From positions 1 to 21,455 of the forward strand of contig JBKKBM010000073.1 in the NCBI GenBank assembly GCA_046714215.1: a stretch of DNA of 21,455 nucleotides. The letters are read 5' to 3'. The position numbers were made by a program, and so were the translations under genes. This document shows, piece by piece, positions 15,620 to 21,455 of the stretch. The stretch comes from DATLCI01 sp046714215 (lineage in GTDB: Bacteria; Acidobacteriota; Terriglobia; Terriglobales; Acidobacteriaceae). The notes beneath the pieces were generated by a model. The model saw only the letters and a program-made list of their open reading frames with translations, had not been told where the DNA came from and did not search any database. Within the stretch, counting starts at the first letter, position 1; each line of letters begins with the position of its first letter.

Positions 15620-16120
15620 TTACACCACCGGGACGGTTACTCTCTTGACTACCTCCCGGGTCATAGGACGGCCCGAGGGGTCAGTGGCGTTCTCCTTGAA
15701 TACGACAGAGTCGCCCGTGATCTTCAATACGAACCCGTTGTAGACCGGGTCCTTTTCGCGCAGATTGTATTGCTTCCGCGCGGAGTTCTCCACCATCGCG
15801 ATCATGCCCTGCACCGTCTTCACCACGCCCTTCAACGTCACCTGATCGATCATCAGGCAGCGGGCGCCGGTGGTGCAGGCCACGGTCTTCGCCATGGCGT
15901 CATTGCGCATCTTCACCGGGTTGAGGAACGGGTCACGGCGCGACGAGTACTTGGATCGCACCGCCGGCTTGGCCGCCATCGATGGCTCAGACTGCGCCGG
16001 TTTGGTTGCCGCCGGCTTCTTCGGCGTCATCGGGTCCGCAGGCTTGGTCGCGCTGGTTTGCGCGCCCGCCACACTCGCCGCCACTACAGTCATCAGGACG
16101 TACTGCATCAGTTTCCGCAT
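15620..16120 (-). CDS. pilP: Type IV pilus alignment protein PilP
   Basis: PilP links the PilN-PilO inner-membrane complex to the PilQ secretin across the periplasm. The 166-residue protein has an N-terminal signal (MRKLMQYVLMTVVAASVAGA, cleavage probably after residue 20), then a Pro/Ala/Lys-rich flexible region (residues 22-55). It next has the family motif RRDPFLNPV (61-69) and a small beta domain with LKGVVKTVQGMIAMVEN and NLREKDPVYNGFVLKITGDSVVF. Unlike proteobacterial PilP there is no lipobox cysteine at the signal end, so it is probably not a lipoprotein. Two cysteines (C82, C88 in CTTGARC) could form a disulfide. AGAGGTGAA precedes the ATG. It follows pilO by 13 bp. Confidence 0.92.
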   Translation of the reverse strand: MRKLMQYVLMTVVAASVAGAQTSATKPADPMTPKKPAATKPAQSEPSMAAKPAVRSKYSSRRDPFLNPVKMRNDAMAKTVACTTGARCLMIDQVTLKGVVKTVQGMIAMVENSARKQYNLREKDPVYNGFVLKITGDSVVFKENATDPSGRPMTREVVKRVTVPVV

Positions 16121-16133
16121 CTCAGTTCACCTC

Positions 16134-16766
16134 TTACTTCTTGGGTGCCGGAGCTGGCTCCGGCGCACCGGCGGGGGCTCCTGCCGGTTGCTCCCGGCTG
16201 AAAAATGTCTTGGCCGTGGCCGAGACTTCTACGCTGTCATTCGGCCCGTACGCGAACTTCGTGCTCTTGGCCAGCGTCTTCATCGTCAGACCATCCACAT
16301 TCACGATCCGCGTCTGTCCCGCCAGCCGCTCGAAGAAGTTCAGTACCGCGTAATACGAACCGTCGATCTCGATGGCAAACGGTACTTCCGAGTAAAACTC
16401 TTTCGTCGCCACTGACTTGGCTTCCAGCTTGCGCAGGTTGATGCCCGCGCTGGACGCCGTCTCCTGCAGCAAGATGATGAACTTGTCCGCGTCCTTTTCC
16501 TCGGGCACGATCCGCTTTTGCAGCTCCATCTGCTGCTTCAGCATCACGATCTGCCGGTCCAGGTCGTTCAGTTTGGGCTCATACTGGCGCAGGTCCGCGT
16601 TCTCTTTGTTCTTTTTATCCAACTGCTCTGCGGCCAGCCGGTTCGCTTCGATCATCGCTCCCACGCCCGGGTACGCGAACCACGCCGTGGCCACCAGCGC
16701 GCCGGCAATGGCCAGCATGATGACGGCTTTGATCGCGGTAGATTGTGCGTTCAGTTTCTCTAACAT
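16134..16766 (-). CDS. pilO: Type IV pilus alignment protein PilO
   Basis: This 210-residue bitopic inner-membrane protein pairs with PilN. It has a short cytoplasmic N-terminus, one transmembrane helix (about residues 13-33, AVIMLAIAGALVATAWFAYPG), a coiled coil (about 40-85, rich in Lys/Glu/Leu) and a ferredoxin-like periplasmic domain (FIILLQETASSAGINLRKLE; VPFAIEIDGSYYAVLNFFERLAGQTRIVNVDGL). The C-terminal tail from about 192 is Pro/Ala/Gly-rich with PAGA repeats, an add-on beyond the usual fold. Length without the tail is typical. It lies 15 bp after pilN and 13 bp before pilP, so it is firmly inside the operon. Confidence 0.94.
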   Translation of the reverse strand: MLEKLNAQSTAIKAVIMLAIAGALVATAWFAYPGVGAMIEANRLAAEQLDKKNKENADLRQYEPKLNDLDRQIVMLKQQMELQKRIVPEEKDADKFIILLQETASSAGINLRKLEAKSVATKEFYSEVPFAIEIDGSYYAVLNFFERLAGQTRIVNVDGLTMKTLAKSTKFAYGPNDSVEVSATAKTFFSREQPAGAPAGAPEPAPAPKK

Positions 16767-16781
16767 GTGGATCGCCCCTCG

Positions 16782-17384
16782 TTACGTCGTCTTCGGCATC
16801 TTTTCGCAGATCAGCGTGAAGTTGAAGTTGGTCATGTCCTTCACCGCCGAGTCTTGCGCCGCGACCCGGATCTCCACGGTCTTGAAATATCCGGAGCGCT
16901 TCAAGTTCGTCATCAGGTTGGCCACGGCATTGGTCGTCAACGCCACCCCGTTGATGTTCAGGTTGTTGCCCGATTCGTTCATGTCGTTCAGCCATACCGC
17001 GTCGGTGTTGTTCACCATCTCGCCCACCGTGGTCAACAGGTTGACCGGACCCGATTGCTGAGCGCGGAGCTCGTCGATCACCTTCACCCGGCGCTCGAAC
17101 GATTCCGCTTCTTTCTTGCGCTGCTCGTATCGCTGCTTGACCGTCAGCAGGCGCTGGCCTTCGCGGGTAGCGGCATCCATCTCGGTCGCCAACTGGGTCG
17201 CCTTGCGGCTCTCCGCGTACGCCAGGTAGCCGGCCACACCTATGCCCAGCGCCAGTCCCAGCACGAGGAAAACGATCGCGCCCGGCCCTTCGCCGGACAT
17301 CGCGGGCATCGCGCCGCCACCACCACCCCCGCCGCGCTTACCCTTCTTCTGTCTTGGTACGCCTGATAGATTGATCCGGATCAT
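16782..17384 (-). CDS. pilN: Type IV pilus alignment protein PilN
   Basis: This 200-residue bitopic protein binds PilM through its cytoplasmic N-terminus and PilO through its periplasmic part. The N-terminus reads MIRINLSGVPRQKKGKR, where the family usually has INLLP. It is followed by seven glycines (G18-G24), a Gly/Pro-rich spacer, one transmembrane helix (about 36-57, AIVFLVLGLALGIGVAGYLAYA), a coiled coil (about 58-105) and a ferredoxin-like domain (VWLNDMNESGNNLNINGVA, GYFKTVEIRVAAQ, FNFTLICE). The poly-Gly insert is unusual. The ATG overlaps the pilM stop in an ATGA (17381-17384), so PilM and PilN are translationally coupled, as fits their direct contact. Confidence 0.94.
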   Translation of the reverse strand: MIRINLSGVPRQKKGKRGGGGGGGAMPAMSGEGPGAIVFLVLGLALGIGVAGYLAYAESRKATQLATEMDAATREGQRLLTVKQRYEQRKKEAESFERRVKVIDELRAQQSGPVNLLTTVGEMVNNTDAVWLNDMNESGNNLNINGVALTTNAVANLMTNLKRSGYFKTVEIRVAAQDSAVKDMTNFNFTLICEKMPKTT

Positions 17385-18442
17385 AATTCTTCAAAGCTCC
17401 TAAGGGCCAATCCCACTGCTACCGCGAGTTGTCCCGCGTTCTGGTCGATGATCTCCGCTTCTACGCCGCCCACGCTCGCAGAGTTGATCCTCTGGAACGG
17501 GTTCAGCACTTCCACCGGCAGCGAGAATTCCTGCCGCAGCGCCTCGATCAGACCCGGCACCTTGGACGACCCGCCCGCCAGGTACACACGTTCAATGTGC
17601 TCCCCGGCCGCGGTCGCGCGGAAGAAGTCAAACGTCTTCTGGATCTCCAACACGATGATCTCCGTCACCTGCTGCAGAATGGGCAGCTTCGCATCTTCGC
17701 TGACCGTGCCCACCTTCTGGCCCAGCTTAAGCTGCTCGGCGTCGTCGAAGCCCAGGTCGAGTTCCTTCTGCAGCGAGTCCGTGTACTGGTTGCCGCCTAC
17801 GCTCACGTCACGGGTGAACAGCGGCGTCGTCCCTTTCACGATGTTGATGTTCATCACGCTCGCGCCCAGGTTCAGCAACGCCACCGTCGTCCCCGGGGCC
17901 GGCTCGTAGTTGTACTCGTAGCAGTTCTGCAGGGCGAACGCGTCAATGTCCACGATGGCGGCGCTCTTGCCCGCCAGCGACAGCACGTTCGTGTAGTTCA
18001 GGATCTTGTCTTTCTTCACCGCCACCAGCAACACGTCCATCTGCGGCGACCCATCGTCTTCGCTCAGGATCTGATAGTCAATGTGCACGTCCCCGATGTC
18101 GAACGGAATGTGCTGCGCCGCTTCCGTGTTGATGGTCTCGGAAAGCTCCGCATCCGTCATCGTCTGCATGCTGATCTTCTTCACGATCACCGAATGCCCG
18201 CTTACGGACGTGGCCACCGACTTTGCCTTGATCTTGTGATCGCTGAAGATTTTCGCGATCGCGCTCGACACGCTGCCCGAGTCCACGATCATCGAGTCCA
18301 CAACGATGTCGCTGGCCAGCGGCTCAACCCCCAGGCTCTGTACCTGGATCTCACCCTTGGACTTCTTCAGCTCCACCGCCTTGATGCAACTGGAGCCGAT
18401 GTCCAGTCCCACGATCGACTTTGCCCCGCCGAATAAACCCAT
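17381..18442 (-). CDS. pilM: Type IV pilus actin-like ATPase PilM
   Basis: This 353-residue cytoplasmic protein is an FtsA/actin-like ATP-binding fold that docks onto the PilN N-terminus. Motifs in order are: phosphate-1 loop SIVGLDIGSSCIKAVEL (9-25), the 1C-type region SETINTEAAQHIPFDIGDVHIDY (101-123, family signature), phosphate-2 VALLNLGASVMNINIV (187-202) and the adenosine loop IERVYLAGGSSKVPGL (283-298). Length is standard. GAGG lies eight bases before the ATG. It is the first structural gene of the pilus operon and is 42 bp downstream of the small HTH gene. No gap, frameshift or missing motif is seen. Confidence 0.96.
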   Translation of the reverse strand: MGLFGGAKSIVGLDIGSSCIKAVELKKSKGEIQVQSLGVEPLASDIVVDSMIVDSGSVSSAIAKIFSDHKIKAKSVATSVSGHSVIVKKISMQTMTDAELSETINTEAAQHIPFDIGDVHIDYQILSEDDGSPQMDVLLVAVKKDKILNYTNVLSLAGKSAAIVDIDAFALQNCYEYNYEPAPGTTVALLNLGASVMNINIVKGTTPLFTRDVSVGGNQYTDSLQKELDLGFDDAEQLKLGQKVGTVSEDAKLPILQQVTEIIVLEIQKTFDFFRATAAGEHIERVYLAGGSSKVPGLIEALRQEFSLPVEVLNPFQRINSASVGGVEAEIIDQNAGQLAVAVGLALRSFEEL

Positions 18443-18484
18443 AACATGCGCCTCGCTTGCTGTTTCTCTAGCTGAACTTTCAGG

Positions 18485-18733
18485 CTAAATGCTTTGCCGT
18501 TGTGCGGCCGTCGCGGCGCGCGCCGCCTTCGGTCGCTTCTTGCCTTTGCCTTCTCCCACCATACTCTTCCGCTCCATCCATGAATCCAGGATGGTCTTCT
18601 TGAACTTCCATCGGTTCCCGAGTTTAAATGCCGGGATCTTTTCCTCGTAAACATACTTATAAAGGGTGTCCGTGCTTACGCCCAGATACTGCGACGCTTG
18701 CCGGATGTTCATCACTTCACGCGAGTCGGCCAT
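18485..18733 (-). CDS. Excisionase/AlpA-type helix-turn-helix DNA-binding protein
   Basis: This 82-residue protein has one winged MerR/excisionase-type domain of the HTH_17 kind. MNIRQASQYLGVSTDTLYKYVYEEKIPAFKLGNRWKFKKTILDSWM covers residues 8-53, with the recognition helix around STDTLYKYV and the wing FKLGNRWKF. A Lys/Arg/Ala-rich basic tail follows. The frame extends to 18790, but the ATG at 18733 is preferred because it begins the compact domain and GGAAGGGG lies upstream. It is on the same strand as pilM, 42 bp before it, and behind a good sigma-70 promoter, so it is probably the first gene of the pilus operon. It could regulate that operon. The domain type is also found in phage and plasmid excisionases, but no integrase is nearby. 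Confidence 0.85.
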   Translation of the reverse strand: MADSREVMNIRQASQYLGVSTDTLYKYVYEEKIPAFKLGNRWKFKKTILDSWMERKSMVGEGKGKKRPKAARAATAAQRQSI

Positions 18734-18782
18734 AGACCATAGCCCCTTCCACAGTGGTAGCCAAAGATTACGAATGGCCCGA

Positions 18783-18797
18783 TCCTGCACCGCAGGA
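18783..18797 (-). other. Small hairpin in the HTH-pil leader
   Basis: A 6-bp stem (tcctgc 18783-18788 with gcagga 18792-18797, 3-nt loop) lies in the 130-nt leader between the promoter and the HTH start. No T-tract follows on the - strand. A role is not evident. Confidence 0.35.
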
Positions 18798-18861
18798 CCT
18801 TGGAACCTGACGCTGAGGAGGAATCCTCTTGTTTTCTCGGGGGAAAAAACCTTGCGTGCGG

Positions 18862-18891
18862 TTTATAGCTAGTAACTACGGGCAGTGTCAA
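18862..18891 (-). promoter_or_regulatory. Sigma-70-type promoter for the HTH-pilMNOPQ operon
   Basis: On the - strand TTGACA (18891-18886) and TATAAA (18867-18862) are separated by 18 bp. The -35 is a perfect consensus match and the -10 differs at one base. Transcription would start near 18855 and leave a leader of about 120 nt before the HTH gene. No sigma-54 (GG-N10-GC) site with a proper spacer was seen upstream. Confidence 0.7.
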
Positions 18892-18978
18892 GGAAGTTTG
18901 CCGTTATCTTCCGGTTTCTTGGGGTTTTCCCTACGCTTTTGGGACGTGTACCTCTGCCCATTTCCCCAATATTAAGGG

Positions 18979-19022
18979 TTGCATTCCACTCGAAACCACA
19001 AGGGATAGTGGTAGTGATGCAA
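18979..19022. repeat. 44-bp nested dyad
   Basis: Three nested inverted arms are visible: ttgcat/atgcaa (18979-18984, 19017-19022), cact/agtg (18987-18990, 19013-19016) and accac/gtggt (18995-18999, 19008-19012). It lies about 90 bp upstream of the pil promoter -35. It could be an operator or a folded RNA; no T-tract marks it as a terminator. Confidence 0.4.
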
Positions 19023-19171
19023 ACGGTACGGAAAAATGCCTGATGCGCGAATAAGGACTACTAGACCCGGCTCATTTGCTCCCCGATCGGGTCAACGGGC
19101 GCTCTCGCTTTTTGCTCCCGGCTCTCAGCCCTCGGGCTCCTGGCTTGAAGCTCCCTCCTCATCGCTCTTCA

Positions 19172-19283
19172 CTTCGTGTGAACTTCGTGCCCTTCGTGTG
19201 GACCTTACCCCTCCGCGTCTCCGCGTTGAGCGTATCCTTATTGCTCTTCATCCCAAAGGTTTTCTCCGTGCCTCTGTGGTAAA
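19172..19283. repeat. Degenerate CTTCGTG / CTCCGCGT intergenic repeat element
   Basis: Short units recur in order: cttcgtg at 19172-19178, 19183-19189 and 19192-19198; ctccgcgt in tandem at 19211-19218 and 19219-19226; then ttctccgtg-cctctgtgg near 19262-19280. No ORF in it looks coding. The design matches the CTTTGTG array at 2300-2320 in style but not in exact sequence. From experience, such G-T/C-T unit strings are scattered between genes of many environmental bacteria. The rest of the 18734-19313 stretch holds the promoter and dyad; 19023-19171 shows nothing I recognise. Confidence 0.5.
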
Positions 19284-19313
19284 TCCTCGGTCTACGAGTA
19301 ACCAGAAACTGCT

Positions 19314-19865
19314 CTACCCCACTTCCACCGGACGATAATCCTTCCCCGCGCCCGTCTCGCCCACATACGCCAGCCGCCGCGGCTCCGCCTTCGCCATCGC
19401 CTGGATGTGGATGATGGTCGGCGTGCCGTCTTTGGATTCCAGGATCACCTTGTCGAACGGCAATCCCGACTCCAGCCGCAGCCAGTCAAATGTCTCCGCC
19501 ACCCCGATCCCGATCACCTTGAAATCGGCAGCACAGCGGTCGCCGTCATACAGATGGAACGATTTACTTTTTCCACCCACGCGTTGATTGTGTTCCGTGT
19601 TCCGGTAGCCCGATGTCACAAACACGGGCAGCCCGTACTTGGCGCGGATAGGCTCCAGCAGCTTCTCGCATAGGTAGCGGGCGTTGGCCTTCACCCGCGC
19701 GTCTGCCCCCTCCACCCCCAACTCGCTCTCGTTGAAATGGAAAGACAGCCGCGGGTCATTCGGATCTTTGAACTCCGGGACCGGCGGCAACTGAAACTCC
19801 GGTTGACGCTCGCGAGCCCCGCGCGAGCGGGACGCAGGATCAAGGGCCTTTTTAGGTGCAGTCAT
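19314..19865 (-). CDS. M15A-like (D-Ala-D-Ala carboxypeptidase-type) peptidase domain protein
   Basis: This 183-residue protein looks like a small peptidase of the M15_3 type. It has FHFNESEL (42-49), a helix, FVTSGYRNTEHNQRVGG (82-98, the SGYR motif) and SFHLYDGDRCAADF (102-115), which supplies probable zinc ligands H104 and D114. IIHIQ (151-155) supplies H153. Compared with the usual SxHxxGxAxD, about three residues are inserted between H and D, so activity needs caution. The first 40 residues are Pro/Arg/Lys-rich with no signal peptide. If active it would cut peptidoglycan cross-link peptides, which would need export or lysis. Phage endolysins use this domain, but no phage genes are nearby. 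The ATG lacks a clear ribosome binding site. It is transcribed towards the pil promoter region. Confidence 0.75.
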   Translation of the reverse strand: MTAPKKALDPASRSRGARERQPEFQLPPVPEFKDPNDPRLSFHFNESELGVEGADARVKANARYLCEKLLEPIRAKYGLPVFVTSGYRNTEHNQRVGGKSKSFHLYDGDRCAADFKVIGIGVAETFDWLRLESGLPFDKVILESKDGTPTIIHIQAMAKAEPRRLAYVGETGAGKDYRPVEVG

Positions 19866-19966
19866 AGCAGGATTGTCGAACGAAAACCCTTCTCCGGGCC
19901 CAAATTTGTTTCTTGTTACGGAATCCGGAATTTGAGCCCCCTATTCCATGCGCCGACCAGCTCTGC

Positions 19967-19984
19967 CTGGCCAGTTTTGGCCAG
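19967..19984. other. 7-bp hairpin in the divergent intergenic region
   Basis: ctggcca (19967-19973) pairs with tggccag (19978-19984) around a 4-nt loop. It lies between the divergent peptidase and radical SAM genes. No T-tract follows on either strand, so a terminator is unlikely. An operator or chance palindrome is possible. Confidence 0.35.
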
Positions 19985-20009
19985 CTGGGGTAGTTTCGCC
20001 ACTCCACGC

Positions 20010-20039
20010 TTGACATATTTTACTTTATACTGCAAAGTA
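20010..20039 (+). promoter_or_regulatory. AT-rich promoter/operator candidate of the radical SAM gene
   Basis: TTGACA (20010-20015) and TATACT (20026-20031) lie just upstream of the ATG at 20049, but they are only 10 bp apart, so they cannot form one standard promoter. The dyad tacttt-N7-aaagta (20021-20026, 20034-20039) overlaps the possible -10 and would suit a repressor. The region is much more AT-rich than its surroundings. The assignment is tentative. Confidence 0.4.
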
Positions 20040-20048
20040 CTCCGCGAC

Positions 20049-21455
20049 ATGAAATCCACCGACCCCTTTTCTTGCCAACTCGCCAAACCTTGGATCCCCC
20101 CCGACATGCTGCATGCGCCCGTGCTGGATCATTCCGCCTCGGCCAGCCGGATAGAGCCACGCTATGCGCTCTTGATCAATCCTTTTTATCCCAAGGATCC
20201 GAATGCCAGCTTTGGCAAGCATGTACTCACGCCGACCCTCGCCTTGACCAGTTTTGCGGCGACCACTCCGGCTCACTGGCGGATCGGCTACTTCGATGAA
20301 AACCTGCTGCACGGTCGCCCACCATGCGACCCCTTACCTGAATTGGTCGGCATCTCCGTGCACCTCACGTTCTCCCAGCGCGCCTATGAACTGGCCCGGT
20401 GGTATCGCTCCCGCGGGTCAAAAATTGTTTTCGGCGGACTGCACGTTCTCTCTTGCCCGGAGGAATGCGCCCTGCATGCGGACTCTTTGGCCCTGGGCGA
20501 CGGCGTCCAACTTTGGCCGAAGATCCTCGCCGATGTGGAAGATGGCACCTTGCAACCACGCTACTTGGCGACGTATGAAAGCGATTATTGCGAGGATCCC
20601 CCACCGCGTCGCGCGCTCCTTCCCCGCAACCGCTTTCTCACCACCACCAGCTTGATCGCCACGCGCGGCTGTCACAATCGTTGCGGCTTCTGTTACCTCT
20701 CGACTGAGGGACTGCGCATGCCCTACCGGATGCGACGCCCCGAACAAGTCATCGCCGAGTTTGCAGCGGACGACCAGCCCTATGCCGTATTCATTGATAA
20801 CAATCTTGGCTCACGCCGCGATTACCTGCGCTCACTCTGCGCGGCATTGCGTCCGCTGGACAAGATCTGGAGCGCCGCAGTCTCGATCGATGTCACGGAC
20901 GACTCCGCACTGGTCCGCGATATGGCCGCCGCTGGTTGCACCGGTGTTTTCGTCGGCTTCGAGTCACTTACAGATCAGAACTTGAGTGACGCGCGCAAGA
21001 AGACCCCGCAGACGGCAGACTATGCCCGGCGCGTGCGTCTACTACACGACTACGGTATCCAGGTGAACGGCTCGTTCGTGCTGGGCTTCGACCATGACGA
21101 CAAGTCCGTTTTCGCTCGCACCGCCGACTGGATCGAGGAGAATCGCCTGGAGTGCGCCACCTTTCACATCCTCACTCCCTATCCTGCGACGCCGCTCTAC
21201 CGGCAGATGGAGGCGGAAGGGCGGCTGCTGCACCAGGACTGGTCGCTCTACGACACATCGCATTGCGTCTTTCGCCCCAAACACATGACACCGGAAGAGC
21301 TGGAACATGGCTACGCGTGGATCTACCAGCGCCTGTTTTCCCACGCTTCGATATGGCAGAGGCGCCCCGAAGACTGGAAAGCGGTGGCTCCCTATCTGGC
21401 GATGTCTTACCTCTACAAAAAGTCGAACCGGCTGTGGCATCAACTGATCAAACAT
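20049..21455 (+). CDS. B12-binding-type radical SAM protein (3' end beyond the window)
   Basis: The frame is open from the ATG at 20049 to the last base, giving 469 residues with no stop, so the gene continues past the window. The N-terminal third (about 38-160) resembles the cobalamin-binding-like domain of this superfamily: YALLINPFYP (39-48), ELVGISVHLTFS (98-109) and KIVFGGLHVLS (125-135). No DxHxxG motif is seen, so cobalamin binding is uncertain. The radical SAM core (about 200-390) has the cluster motif CHNRCGFC (C208, C212, C215), then VFIDNNL, GVFVGFESL (299-307), VNGSFVLGFD (339-348) and HILTPYPATPLYRQ (373-386). Such proteins do methylations or other radical chemistry; the substrate cannot be told. 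It is divergent from the peptidase gene. The start has no strong ribosome binding site; M20 is an alternative. Confidence 0.88.
   Translation, partial: MKSTDPFSCQLAKPWIPPDMLHAPVLDHSASASRIEPRYALLINPFYPKDPNASFGKHVLTPTLALTSFAATTPAHWRIGYFDENLLHGRPPCDPLPELVGISVHLTFSQRAYELARWYRSRGSKIVFGGLHVLSCPEECALHADSLALGDGVQLWPKILADVEDGTLQPRYLATYESDYCEDPPPRRALLPRNRFLTTTSLIATRGCHNRCGFCYLSTEGLRMPYRMRRPEQVIAEFAADDQPYAVFIDNNLGSRRDYLRSLCAALRPLDKIWSAAVSIDVTDDSALVRDMAAAGCTGVFVGFESLTDQNLSDARKKTPQTADYARRVRLLHDYGIQVNGSFVLGFDHDDKSVFARTADWIEENRLECATFHILTPYPATPLYRQMEAEGRLLHQDWSLYDTSHCVFRPKHMTPEELEHGYAWIYQRLFSHASIWQRRPEDWKAVAPYLAMSYLYKKSNRLWHQLIKH

Noticed and set aside
17313..17336. G-quadruplex in pilN
   Set aside because: The G-run tract is explained by consecutive glycine codons. 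Only one run is longer than three Gs, so a stable quadruplex is unlikely.
17429..18436. 335-codon + strand open frame opposite pilM
   Set aside because: It lies wholly antisense to pilM, which has all family motifs. Its translation is rich in Arg, His and Val with no domain, as expected for the shadow of a GC-rich gene.
18890..19020. Sigma-54 promoter for the pilus genes
   Set aside because: GG and GC pairs occur on the - strand, but none is spaced by the required 10 bp. The sigma-70 site at 18862-18891 is much better.
19916..20107. 63-codon - strand open frame between the divergent genes
   Set aside because: It overlaps the start of the radical SAM gene and the promoter region, has no clear ribosome binding site and no domain. 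The 44-residue part from its internal Met is basic, but nothing supports it as real.

Overview
The window looks like a core-genome segment of a moderately GC-rich Gram-negative bacterium, most likely an acidobacterium (class Terriglobia). That placement is inferred from the gene set and order (pilMNOPQ next to an M24 aminopeptidase and accB-accC), a DUF4097 protein and a short intergenic repeat style. No rRNA or marker gene is present to prove it. I saw no tRNA, rRNA, CRISPR array, transposase, integrase or prophage module.

Layout. Positions 1-26 hold the likely last codons of an upstream + strand gene. Two + strand genes for exported proteins follow: a LolA-like protein (119-946) and a DUF4097 repeat protein (980-1972). 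They end at a strong hairpin terminator (2009-2046). The next 320 bp has no gene but carries a 25-bp perfect inverted repeat and a 16-bp tandem repeat. From 2363 to 18733 every gene is on the - strand. In transcription order, right to left, these are: an excisionase-type HTH gene and pilM-pilN-pilO-pilP-pilQ (type IV pilus alignment complex and secretin); a pepP-like aminopeptidase, accB, accC, a cupin gene and thiE; two amino-acid permeases of the APC superfamily; and a K+ channel gene, nnr and tsaE joined by ATGA overlaps. Hairpin terminators lie after pilQ (12986-13006) and after the last permease (5471-5494). A good sigma-70 promoter (18862-18891) lies upstream of the HTH gene.

The right end has a 580-bp gene-free stretch with the promoter, a nested dyad and a degenerate CTTCGTG/CTCCGCGT repeat element. 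It is followed by an M15-type peptidase gene (- strand, 19314-19865). A divergent + strand radical SAM gene (20049 onward) is still open at the window edge.

How the genes work together. PilM, PilN, PilO and PilP form the inner-membrane alignment complex that links the pilus motor to the PilQ outer-membrane pore. The motor ATPases, platform protein and pilins are not in the window. AccB and AccC are two of the acetyl-CoA carboxylase subunits. Nnr (NAD(P)HX repair) and TsaE (tRNA t6A synthesis) are housekeeping neighbours, as in many bacteria.

Most of the window is ordinary core genome, and I do not see a clear novel system. The best leads are: thiE, whose conserved N-terminus lies upstream of any ATG, GTG or TTG and is separated from the cupin gene by one in-frame TAG; the strict Asn/Asp alternation in the DUF4097 repeats; the small intergenic repeats; the 238-bp structured pilP-pilQ gap; and the HTH gene heading the pilus operon.
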